A stretch of 64,000 nucleotides of DNA from Taenia hydatigena (taxonomy: Eukaryota > Platyhelminthes > Cestoda > Cyclophyllidea > Taeniidae): the NCBI GenBank assembly GCA_036345935.2, contig JADWOT020001893.1, forward strand, positions 479,986-543,985, written 5' to 3'. Under the pieces are notes generated by a model. The model did no database searches. It worked only from the letters and a program-made list of their open reading frames with translations, and had not been told where the DNA came from. The stretch's first letter is position 1, and each line of letters starts with the position of its first letter. Both the position numbers and the translations under genes were made by a program. Shown here in pieces: positions 50,462-62,576 of this stretch.

Positions 50462-53400
50462 AAAGTTTGAAATAGTTAAAGGCTTTAGCAGCGTTTCGTG
50501 ATGGCATCAGTTAAGCGCGGACCTGAGAGGGTCGTAAAAATGTGCTCTGCATCCTCCAACAGCAAAACGCACCTACACGGCTACTTTGGAGTTCATTCAT
50601 TTTTCATGTCTGCTCAAAAAGCGCACCACATTTCAAAGAAAACCTCCAAAGCAAACACAAGATGTGTTTCTACACATGAAACACTTTTTCATTATCGCTG
50701 GAAGGATTTGCAAATAAGCTACTTTGCAGGGAAGGACGCTCAATCCTGAAGAGATCATGTCAGTTCTCATTGAAGATTGGATAAAGCCATAAAATTCGGC
50801 TAAGATGAAAGGCAGGGAAGAGGCGGCCTTGAAAATAATTGCAGTGCTCATAGGTTGCCTATACAATTAGCCATCAAACCATGCTTATACAATGCCTTAG
50901 CATTTGTTGCCGTCGAATGAGCCCCGTGTTTTACAAATTTAGCACTAGTTTCTAGCTCATTTAATGGCTTGACTTGGTAAAATGAGGAATGATGGAATGA
51001 ACAAATCAATTAGTCAACGAATGTAGGCTGGGGAGACCTGTTTTGTACCAAACTAACTAAGAAGGCGATGGAAGCCGTTGCAACGTCACTTAACCACCGT
51101 TTAGCTAGGTGTTACAGTGCTTAGTCTCCTCATTCGCTCACGCAGATCAACTGACCAGAAGATGTTTGTGCTAAAGAAATTCATTCGCAACGCAAGAGGA
51201 AGTTGGGCTCGCGTCAAATGTGACCCTATTGGGGGAAGAAAATTGGGTTTCCTTGCAAAGACTCAACCAGCGCTAATTTGAAAACACCACCTTCAAGACG
51301 CTTCTTTCACTAATGCCGACAGGAGGCTTAGTTTAACAAAAGAGTGAGCTTCAGCCAAAAGCGGAGTCATTAGAGGTAGGTTAAGTAAGGTCTCGTTTCT
51401 GTGCTTGTGGTCAGTGGCGAACGGGGTGCTTAGGGTTAAGTACGACACTTTTAACTCCGCTTTGTCTCACTCCACCCCAATTCGAAGCGTAATGACGTAA
51501 ATCAAAAGGCACTTGTGAGTCTTTGACCACGCTGCGATCAACTCAGAGTGAGGTCATGGATATATCTATTTATTTTTGATGGGAAACATCAAGATATTTG
51601 ACATTCGCCCTTCGATTGTTTAAGAACCGATGCCTTCGTTATAGATGGTGTAGCAAATGTTTGTAAGGTCGGTGTCCAAATAACTCATTTTCGCAGTAAT
51701 CGAGTTTAAGTGGATGGAGTTGACGTGAAACAACCCAGTCTGATCATTTTACATTTTCGTCCATCACCTCATGCAAGGATTCATTGCATGATAGCACAGT
51801 AGACAGTAGAAGTGGTTAGAGCTCTCACTCCCTCTCTGTGACCAATTAGTCAATGCAGGGTGATTGGTGGCATGCCAATGCTCCCTGACTATTTTTGCTG
51901 CTTTGTGATTTTGCTTGATGCAAATAGAATGGCTGACATTTCCATTATACCTACTATTTTGATTCACGCATCACTAATTTCATCTTTGACGAATCAACGA
52001 CTAAGTGACAATTCAATCAATGCGTTGACTCGCGGGCACACAAAACTGTCAAAAGGCGAGATGGAGTGGAAGCTAGTTTCATGCACATAATGAAAGTCCT
52101 CCTCATCACTCAGACCCTGCCCAATGTAGTGCAAAGTCTGCAAGGGTTGTAGGGTGATCATGACATCGGTGAACCTCCATGCCTGTGAGATCTGCCACCA
52201 AATGAGGTGAGGTAGGGCGAATTCGCAGTAAATCGGTGCGTCTTTCGTTGTAAAGGCTTAAGCTGCCTCCAACAGGTGAATCAATTGCAAAATCTCTGTG
52301 CTGCGTTTTTTTATTCACTTTGCCAGAGCCATCTGGCATTATTTATTCCACAGTTTTTCCAATTTCCTTCATTCTACTGATGACCGACTCAGTATTCCGT
52401 TTCGCTGTGAGATTTGTTTGGCCTAATTTTCATGTTCTCTTTACATAATTTAGCTCATCTCAGCCTTTAAATTTGAACTTGATACAAGTCCATCCTTGTT
52501 GCAGCGTAATGCTCCCTTTTTAATTTCTAACCTTGGATGATTTTCCACCTCTTTCTACCTTAATGCAGCTTTTGTGTTTGAATGCATTATGGGAAATGCC
52601 ACGCCTTTTTGATTTGCATCTGCTTTACTGCCACTCTGCCTATCAATCACAAAGTCATTAAATCTCATTAGTTTTCAATTCACTCGGTGGCTATCAGGTG
52701 ATTCAAGTGGAATTTTACAGCCAAAGGCTTAAATGCAGTAAAGTACATTTCCAAACACGATTTTCGGCAATAACTACAGATCCTCTTACACTTTGTCAAT
52801 TCTCTTTTGAGAGTGTAGAATACTTCTTCTGCTCTCCCAGGGCTATCTTCCAGCGGTGAGGAGCCACTCGGTTTGCTTGTCTCTGTGTCTTCTCCCTCTT
52901 CTAGACTTAAACATCACACAATCTGCCAGTAATTACGAAAGCATTCTTGTTTTCAAGAATGGAACATCCAATTTTGTGGAAGACACAGTTGTTAAGAGGC
53001 TACCGAATTCATCTTATTAACTTCTAGCTTCTGGCTTTATAATCCCTGAATGGTCAAGCATGTAGCCAAATTCATCCGTTAATAACCATTAATTTAAATC
53101 AGACCAAAGCAGATCGAATCGCTGATTTGCGAGGCAATCACGAGTGCACATTTTCACAGACAAAGGGCCAAGCTCAACAAAACAATGAGTTCTGCCAGAA
53201 AATACAGTTAAAGCATTAGTTGAGGCGCTATTGGCACTGGCAGTTATTTTGAATTGCTGACAAGGCACACCACACTCGACAATCAATTACGCCACAATTA
53301 CGCCCAGATAAGCAATGTCATTCCCAGACTGTACTCCCTTTTACTAGTAAATTTTTCTTGTTTCCTGTGCAGGATTCCTCCTTTTCAACCTGTGGACACA

Positions 53401-56400
53401 CACGATGAGTCACACTCGAGGAAGAAACCACGCTCCTTTCTGCCAATAAACCTATCCCATGATAAAGGCAGCACTTTCTTTCTGAGATGGGAGCAAAAAG
53501 ACCTGCCATTTGCTCATGCTGATTAAAAACCACATACCTACAAAGGAGCGGGCGCATTTCAATTAAGGTGGTGACTAGGCGTGCTCCCACCTCCCTTCCT
53601 CTAGCACTTTGGCTGCAACTGCTGCTCATTAGGCCAGTGAGTAAGCCCAATGCGGCGACAAAAGATGGCGAAGACGAAAACTGCTAGGAAGTGCCATCAC
53701 ACTTTGAGAGTAGGAATTGTGGTTGGTTGTGCCAGATAAAGTTTGAAGTTAATGTACATCCATAAGCACACACACTTAGTGGACAGATCCGGAGCAAACA
53801 TTGAACTCATTTTCAAGCTCTCAAATGACTAACGAGACGTGGCACGGCATCCGAAATCTCGAAACTTAACTGACAAATAAAGGAACTTGGAAAGAACACT
53901 TTGCTTCGTTAATACTTGGCATTTATTTTGGCCAAGCTTGAAGAGCTGGCATGGAATCCAGAACGTGAGCATTATAAGCTTTTGGAAGCTTCCAACCTCA
54001 TGCGCACATCTGCCTAGTGTGAGATTTAATAGTTTAGCTAGTGTTTTGGCATGGCAAGGCTCACTTTTAACAGGCATGCTGGATAGTGAGGCGTTTATTC
54101 TGAAATGAAATGTTGATTCGAATAGCCATTAATAAGCTAAGTAGACTTGTGCATAAACGCGTTGGGGATGTTGCTGACAAAGAGCTCCGCATATTTACCC
54201 AATTTCATCTTTTAGCAGTCAGTCATCAGGCAAGCCAGATGAAAGAACCATTTGAATGACCATCATCAATTGCTTTGATGTGCCTAACTAAATCGTCTGT
54301 CCTTTCAATCTAACGAAATGTAAGTAAGCAAGTTATGATGATCATTTGCTTGTTCAATCAAAAGGTTTAGAGTACATGGATAAAGTGCAAACTCTCAACT
54401 TTGGAAGCTTAATCGTTTATCCAGAGGAACACAAAAATGGTTTAAGCCAAATATTCGCCATCCCACCACTGCATCTGTGTCATCTTTGTTAATTTTAGTA
54501 GCACGTATCCCATGTTGAGGCAAATTTCCTGCCTCATTTGCTACATGAATTTCTAGAAATACTCACTGAGGGACATCTTGCCAGAAATGCTTAAGGAGTA
54601 GTTGGAAAGAAGCTTGTATATGGCAATGTGAGCCTGCAAACTACTGTAATTAGGTTCGCAAAGGATCCATTGGTTGCAATTTACTCGTCAGCTGCCTCCA
54701 TATTCCATATTCAGTAGTGGATGGCCCTTCTGAGGCTCATTGCATTGTCCTGGATAGTCTAGAATATTAACAAAGACGACCAGGTTGAAAAGCAGCTGGT
54801 TCTTGGTTGTCGATGCCGACACCTTCATCTTGAAAGCTTTTGTGTCGTTGCAGCTGGAAAATCAAACCCACACTGATTAGTAGACGAGCGATGGCAAAGA
54901 TAATTCACAGAGGACGCATGCACATGATAAGTGTGCGTCATATACAACAGTGATAGAACCGCATCATTCTACTACTGTAGTCATCACTTATTCAAACTCT
55001 AAGAAATGAACACGTCTACTATTAGGCGACCTCCATTTACGCAGATCATACTGTGTTCCAATGTGAATAGCAGTGATTCACTTTCATTGCAGTCATGTCT
55101 GCTGGGATCTTCTGCAAAGAAATCGTAGCAATAGTTGGAGTCGTTAAACTAGGAAGACGAAAGGACCAAAGCTCCAGAGCTGCTATGTTCACTCAGGCTT
55201 CTGCCAACTCCATCATCTTGCATAGGCTGCGTGAGGTGATGGCGGTCTGCATCAAGGCATGCGCATAAGTCGATTCCAAATGTGAATGTGTCGTGGATGG
55301 CTAAATAATGGCAGCTTCACTAGCTTGCCATCATCTCATTTATTTATGATTAAAACGAAATTCAATGCTGTGCGCAATTAAATAAATAAGTAGTTTGCTT
55401 TAAAGAGAAGATTCGGCACACCATGTGAGTTGAATATATCATCACTGGAATGTACAAACCTCGTCCGGTGGGCATAAGCTTCCCTACCACCCCAGTGTTG
55501 CAAACCACTCCATTTCTGAGATCCAACGGCTGCATAAATCAGTTCTGCCTGCCATGACAGACTTTGTGGCATGGAAAAACAGTGAAATACATGTGTTTGC
55601 TTTTTTGAGGCAGGATATGTTCTAACGGATTAACTGGTCGAAAGTGTTTCAGGTGCCATAGATTGCGCCTGCCTTGACTTTGGTAGCTGATTTGATAAAG
55701 GGATGAAGCTGTGCTTGTATATTTATACTAGACGAGAGCTTATACATTGGTAGGTGCAAATAAGCAGTAAGGTAAAAGTAAAGTAAGTTTCAATTTAAAA
55801 AGAACATCCAAAGTTAAATTTGTTTGAATCAAAATTGCAAGTTGGCAACGAAGTGTACGATTAGCAAGAACGCATTCGAAATATTCGACACCAAATCTCA
55901 GGCCATGCAGTTCCTGTGAGATTGGTCAGAAATTTAGTAGAATGCACAATATATTGCCAGAACAAGAAGCTCCAACAAACTAAAATGCTTGAGTAGGATC
56001 TGTTTAGGGTTCTTCCTACATTTTGCAATGAAAATAAGGACTCACAAACCAAACCTCTTGCATTGGTGGCCAACCAACTCCCAGCTCAATATGAAGCACG
56101 CCTATTATAGGGCTTTTTGCTACAAACTAGAGATAGGTACTATTTGCATTTACTTGCCTCAAGTTTTATGCTGCCAAAGAACAACTAAGCGCTTTCTTTT
56201 CAAATAACTGCCCCTCTTACCATGCTTCAAGCACAGCAATCATAAATCCTAACGCCGTTTTAAAATAGACAAGAGAACTGGGTCGTATGTTCTGCAACAT
56301 GTCATTGTGACTCTCCGATTTCCTGTGCCTCATTAAAGGGTGCCCCAAGTCTGACATTGTGGCGTCATTTTAGGGGAAAAATCAGACTACTAACAATCGC

Positions 56401-59050
56401 ATAACTGAAGGTAGCCAAGCTTAACCACATCACATGGGCAGATTATGCTCACCTACGACTCGCTAAATGCAAAAATGCGTGACACTGACAAACTTGTCTA
56501 AATATGACTAATAAGCATCCACAATCCCAGTCACCAAATGTGCACAAATTGACATTCGCAAATCCTACGTTCAGGCTGTGGGGTGAGGCGAATAATGGAA
56601 GGAATCAGAACCATTGTGGGTCTAGATGTTCCTTCCTACATCATAACAGCCATAACAGTAAAATCCCACTACAACAAAGATAGCGGGTGTTTTAGCCCAC
56701 CGTTTGACAAGTGAGGCAAACTCCTTGCCCCAAATACCACCTAGTGGGGTAGTGGCCACGGGCCAATCTATGCGGCTGTTTGACGTTTGATCCACTAAGT
56801 TGTCGCAATTGTTCCTGGTCCTGGGGGCAGCATTTCAGATTGTTCATGTCGTCATTACACTGGCACGTCCCTTTCGCCATAGAGAAATGCAAATTGTCAT
56901 TTGGCAGTGATTCAGCAGACATAAAAGCCCAAGCAATGGTGGGTGGTCCCTTCAATTAAACTAAAGCATGTCGAAGGCAAATGCAGTGGCAGTATCAACA
57001 ACGAAAACAGAAGCCTGCTCTAGACTTTCCATAACTATAAACATAGGAACATTATGAAATCGGCGTGTTCGATTCCAGCTTCGTCAATTCGATAGTTGGT
57101 GTAAAGCTTAGTTATCCCTCCGACTGGACATTTCACTTGTGACTGTGGCGGTTCTCTTTATCCTCTTCAGCGTCTTGCACTTAATGTACTAGTAAACGGA
57201 TACCATGTAATATTTCACCGGCAACAATAATCAGAGTATTCGATGAATTCACTGTGTTAGAAATGAGCAAATCGAATTGATCATAAGTCGGTGAATATCG
57301 TGCATAGGCTGAAGGCCAATTCAATGTCGGGTTTCGGTCGATGCGTGCTCCTCAAGCCACAAGCCCGTGAACTAACAGCAGCATGACTTGAAGTGGGTAA
57401 GTAGCTCAAAGCAGCTCATTCGGAGGAGAGTTTGAAATGAGGATGCTACTTGACTAAGCACGTCTCATCCTGAGGTTGGGATGCTGACACACCCGAAAAT
57501 GCCTGGTCTCTCTAGAACTTCTCCTCCCCAGGATTCGCTGCATAGAAATGATTCCTCACCAAATCATTAGGCCGCTTTGTTTCTGAAACACTCCTAGGCA
57601 ATTCCTGTTTCATGTTGCAACAAGCTGCACAATAACAGTTCACATTTGCATGCTTTGTTCCTCAGTAACTGAATGGTTGGATAAACAACGATTGAATAAA
57701 TATGTTGACTTACAGGAGGAAATGCGGCCTAATGAGCAAACAGTTTGAAAGGACTGAGTGACATAACTGCCATGGAAAGGAAATCCTGCCAGGTTAGCAA
57801 GAATGTACTTCAGCTTAGAGCAACAAATATTGAAGGCATTTTACTGTAGATATTGAGGAGTCGATGTGAGTTTAATGAGTCTGTCTCGAAGTCCAAATGA
57901 ATGCTTTATTCAAGTGCCTAAAGATGACAACGTGAGGACGGATGATTGTTTATTGTTTTAAAGAAGTGTATTTTTAACCACACTTGGTGACTTTCGCTAA
58001 GACCAGGCACTAGTCAAAATCCATCACAAAACAATGCGTTTGGTTTCATTGATGACCAACGCGTCCTTGCCAGTGGGTGATGGGTGGGAGTGCCAAGGCC
58101 AACGGTGTGAAGTGGGGATTTATCCTTTTTTCATGGACCCTCAAGTATAGATATGCATTCAAGTCGAAGTTAAAGAGGACCCTAAAATGATTACGACAGG
58201 GCCATCATTCTGGAGGGTGGGCTTTGCTTCATTGCCAGTTACGAATCGCTAACCTGTTGTAATACCCATCAAGCACCATCCATTTAAAACTGCGTCTGAC
58301 TGTCCAGAATGTCCATTGACGGGACATGCATCGATGATCCACTCAGACTTAAAGTTCCCAAGTGATGAGCATTCGAAGAAAGAAGCTGTTTACTCCGAAG
58401 GCTAATAGTTTATAAATGCATGCAGAATTGATTTGCCTGAATTCATCTGAGTGTTCTATGGTCTTGTTTGCTTTCATCATTACTTTCCGAGCTGATATAA
58501 TTGGTTTGATAGATTGTGTGTTCGAAAATTCCAATTGTAGGACACCGCTCCATTCATGTAGTGCAATGCTGTCCACCAGCTCGATAGCCTGTGCCTAGAC
58601 TGGCTCAATGCTTTATGTTGACCATTAGTACTTGCCATAAAATCTTCTTCTATCCCAATTTCCTAGCTCCAAACTATTGTTATTATTGTGTGAACAGTTA
58701 CTACAAACTCTCACATTTCTTCGATTCGATCTCCATACCAGTGGTTTGCGGAAGTGACCTTCTCATGCAGGTGTCATCATGAATGCACTTTTAACCTAAT
58801 GCACCCTACATTGTTTCCCAGTTGCCATAAAACATCCTCTTAACTCCGAAGTAACCATTGGACCTTCGCATATTTCGCTTTCCTGCTCTGATTTTAAGGC
58901 TGTTCATCCTCAAGTTGGGCAAGCCCGTGTTTTAAGTGTCAATCCAGTGAATGACATTCATCCATTATGCAACCATTCGCTCCCTACTCGACCCTCCTTC
59001 TGGCAAGAACTTCAAAGACTCACGCAATCGCGTGATCTGGGTCGCCTTAC
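50462..59050. other. Upstream spacer of Kunitz gene 3, no convincing gene
   Basis: Contains the 1.57-kb block absent from unit 2 and reads like unit 1 up to about 53.7 kb, then more like unit 2 around 54.4-56.2 kb. The candidate exon of unit 1 (2912-3065) is open here to 53526. The 87-codon minus-strand frame is intact at 56692-56955. No other supported feature. Confidence 0.6.
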
Positions 59051-59154
59051 ACCGGAAGTTGCTTGGACGGATTGACAGCTGATTTCAGGCAAGATGATTG
59101 CACCATGGTGGACTTCAACTCACGCAAGTTACTTCCGCTACTTCGGTATAAAAG
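59051..59154 (+). promoter_or_regulatory. Core promoter of Kunitz gene 3 (TATA box at 59147-59154)
   Basis: TATAAAAG 57 bp before the ATG at 59204; ACCGGAAGT at 59051-59059. A few substitutions relative to units 1 and 2, none in these two motifs. Confidence 0.65.
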
Positions 59155-59203
59155 ACCGCACAGGAGACCACTTTGACACACTACCGATCTGGCTTGTCGC
59201 ATA

Positions 59204-60065
59204 ATGCTCAAAATCACTGCTCTGTGCATCATCCTTCTGCTCTGTCAAGGTAAGATTATGTTTCACCTAGTTCAACGAGATTCACTTTAAAATTTACCAA
59301 AGCAAGTTGTTTCCAAGCAAAGTATATGGAAATCCCTTTTGTGGTGGCATGCATTGTCTTGACGAATTCAGTGGGTGCATCAACTACCTGGACGTGGTCT
59401 TAATTCACTTGTGGAAAACAAAGTCGAATTTGAGGATTCAATAAGTTATACCAGGTCATCAGTTTATGATGAGTGTTTAGCATTGCCGGTACTCGCTCAT
59501 CTTGTTGCCAAACATTATCTCACTTCATCCTTTGATACACCCACCTTGCAGACATCGTGGTCAACAACAAATGCAATTCTGACAGCATTAGACTTTTAGC
59601 TTCGTTGGGGAACAATGAACACACTTCAATCTATAAATAGGCATTCATTCTTCCTTCCTTGCTTTTTCCTTATTAAGCGCAACCATCATCATTGCAGAAT
59701 GAACTATAACTCCACAACTTTAGTTCTGGTGAAAAGGAGCTTCAACCCATTCATGTCATTTGTGCTTCAGAGCTCAAGAAATTCTAATTATCTCTATAAT
59801 TTCTACAGCCTCATTCGCTGTGTTTCCGGGTTGCTACGAACCCCACTCGCCTGGACCATGCCGAGACTACAGCATCAACTACTACTACGATATCCAAAAC
59901 AACACATGCCAGCCCTTCTACTACGGAGGATGTGGTGGCACTCGCAACCGCTTCTACAGCTGGAGGGCCTGCATGTTCGTCTGCACCAGACGCGACTATG
60001 CTTGGATCCTCAAACCTGAGTATTCTGATGAAGCATGGGCGGATCTGAATGGGGAGAGAAAGTAG
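59204..60065 (+). CDS. Secreted Kunitz-domain protein, copy 3; join(59204..59249, 59809..60065)
   Basis: Third intact copy with the same start, splice sites, cysteine framework and stop; 100 residues predicted. The signal peptide is identical to the other copies. P1 is Arg and P1' is Asp, as in copy 1. It differs from copy 1 by Ile instead of Ala at residue 44 (a two-base change GCC to ATC) next to the hairpin turn, and Arg instead of Lys at residue 68 just before the fifth cysteine. Tail residue 84 is Lys as in copy 1. All three copies are open and properly spliced on paper, so none looks like a pseudogene. Location extracellular; partner or target protease unknown. Confidence 0.93.
59250..59808 (+). 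other. Intron of Kunitz gene copy 3 (559 bp, phase 1)
   Basis: GTAAGA donor at 59250, TTTCTACAG acceptor ending at 59808. Same length as in the other two copies. Confidence 0.88.
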
Positions 60066-60133
60066 TGCAATGCAAGAATGCCTGTTCCTTAGCTTCTCAA
60101 AATAGTTTTGTTTAGTGTATGAAGAAGTGAGAC

Positions 60134-60139
60134 AATAAA
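60134..60139 (+). terminator. Polyadenylation signal AATAAA, Kunitz gene 3
   Basis: Located 69 bp after the stop codon, as in the other units. Confidence 0.65.
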
Positions 60140-60527
60140 TGTTGGGTGATAATTACACACTTGTAACGCACGAGATGGACAAGTTAAAGAATGGATGAAG
60201 GAGATGCTGCGAACTGAGTCAGCTTGCGTATGAGGAGGTAGAGACGTTAGGATAGGCAGCTTGATGAGGGTAGAGGAAGAGTAGGAACGAAGACGGTCAA
60301 CAACACTATTTAAGCTAATATTATTTTCTATTAGAAGTAAATTATTTGCTGATGGTTAAATAACTTAGGAAGGTTACTCTATGTAGTTCTGTTCCAACGA
60401 GGCGCAATTGCGGCCTTTGATTTTGGGAGTTTTTGCGGACTTGAGTTATGAATATCAAGGTCTAGCCCTAATTCGATAGCGTTTTCAAATTGCTGTTTAA
60501 TAAAGTGGCAACAGTCTTCCGGATGTA

Positions 60528-61515
60528 TCCAGTGGCATGTATGCAGGTGCTGCAAAATAACTTTAAATTTCTGCCGTTAATGCCGTTATTGTTGGCAGTT
60601 AAAAGCCTTTTCTGCATTTTCGTAGACTGCGAATCTTATTGTCATTTGATGGCACGCCTTTGACATTGCAATGGCAGCTTTTGGTCGTACGCTATGAGGA
60701 GTTAAGAGCCACTTAAACAAAAGCAGCTGCTCATAATCATCCATTTTGGCCAAGAAAATAAGCACAATGACGACTTCACGCTCGTTCTTAAGTATCTGAT
60801 TATGAAAATGGGCTGCTTTCCATCTGCATTTAGCCGTTCTTTTTATAACAAAGAACAGAGATTAATGCACATAATCGAGTTTTCCTTCATCATCGTTTCC
60901 TCACATAATGTGCCGATTGGATATTTTCCCAATGTGATTTGTTAAAAGTCAAAGATGCAGACACTGCCATCAACGAGGCAGCCTGCCGACGTCGAAATGA
61001 AAGCTTACTTATTTCTGCTTCGGCCAGCAGGCAATTTTGATGCACTGATCTTGTAGGACCTGATAGCGGAGAAGATGGTGGGTTACGTTTTGCTTGGATG
61101 CGTGATTACTTATGCCAACTCAGCAGTTTTTGAAGATAGTACTTCCGTTTGATGTCATGGTTCCGGCCTTGTCCATGGCCTCCAAGTCCTTCCTTTTTGG
61201 TCAGGGGGGGGGGTGGCTGAAGTGAATTAATTATGATTCGTGCGACGCATAATGGGTCTTTTAACAAAAATAACCTTGTGTTATTTTCTTGGCCAATAAA
61301 GATAATTATGAGTAGCTGCTTTTGTTTAAGTGGTTTTCAACTCCTCTTAGCGTAGAAGCAGGAGCTGCCATTACAATGTCAAAGGCATGTCACCAAATGA
61401 CAATAGGATTTGAAGTATACGAAAATGCAGAAAAGGCTTTTAACAGCCAACGATAGCGGCATTAACGGCAAGAATTCAAAATTTATTTTGCAGCACGTGG
61501 TTACATGCCACTGGA
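60528..61515. repeat. Fold-back element of unit 3
   Basis: Arms at 60528-60770 and 61276-61515. Mostly like unit 1, but with unit-2-type bases at the inner edge of the left arm and in the adjoining spacer. Confidence 0.72.
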
Positions 61516-62552
61516 CTGTGTCTATATCATCGAATATCGCCGACAATATCACCGCAGACACATTAGGAGGGAAGGAAATTGAAGAGAGAAAGAGTTATTT
61601 CCTAATCCATTTTACCAAAATGTTATGCATGCAAGGAATAGCAAGCAAGAATTAGCTGTGACTATGAAGACTTTACATGGACGTTTCCCAGCAAAGTAAC
61701 GGGACAATTGGCAATGCAGCCTGCATTTTCGTTTTCTCAATCTGACAAGACAAAATGAGGTCAATTATTTCTGGACATAGGAAGCTCTACAACCGCGTTG
61801 CTATTTGATACATCAGCAGTCCATTTTCAGCATGTATTTTTGTGCAAACGATTGCTTATTTGCAGCGGAATCCTGGTTTTGGCTTACTAAGCAGGGTAGC
61901 TACTCACCCATTAATCATTATTAACTTCCCCATTCTCAGATGCGCCTCCAAATATTAGAGCCTCAAGCCCTCTCTACTGATCTGATCAAAATGCATACCC
62001 ACACGATGAAGGGATTTGTCGGTAAACGTAGGATTGCCCACTGAATCGCGAACTCATTGGCAGAGTAGTTTTGTGGTCATGTCGTCAGAATATTCTATCC
62101 ACATTTCAGTGCAAATATGTAGACTCGATGAATGCCTTTTACCTTTAACTGAATGTCTTCTTCGAAGTAGCCGTGAGCAGATTGTGGTGCCTGTAACTGG
62201 GTATGTCAGGCAGTTCCTCCGAAAACGTCCAAAATTTACGCACTCAAAATTATCCGATGGCACCATCTTAAGAGGTGAATAAGGACATTTGCATGTCCGC
62301 TCAAAACTTGGGAGGAGACTGATCGTTTAAGTGTTCCCAGAAGTAGAGTTGGTTCCGATGATATTAGGCAATAGGCAATATTTGATCACTGAATTACAAA
62401 TAAGCAAATGGTTTTCAGCAAAGCTGATTTGAGCTAAGTCATTTAACTCCGCTAAGTAGAATAGAACAAACGAAGTGAGTCTGCGATGTAGCTAGAAATT
62501 CATAGCTCGATTGCCAGCGATCTCTTTTGACGGCACTATCGTGGCACACCCA

Positions 62553-62576
62553 TGATGGGCTTGCGAAAGCCCATCA
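62553..62576. other. Perfect 10-bp hairpin with GCGA tetraloop, unit 3
   Basis: Stem and loop identical to units 1 and 2. Confidence 0.6.
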
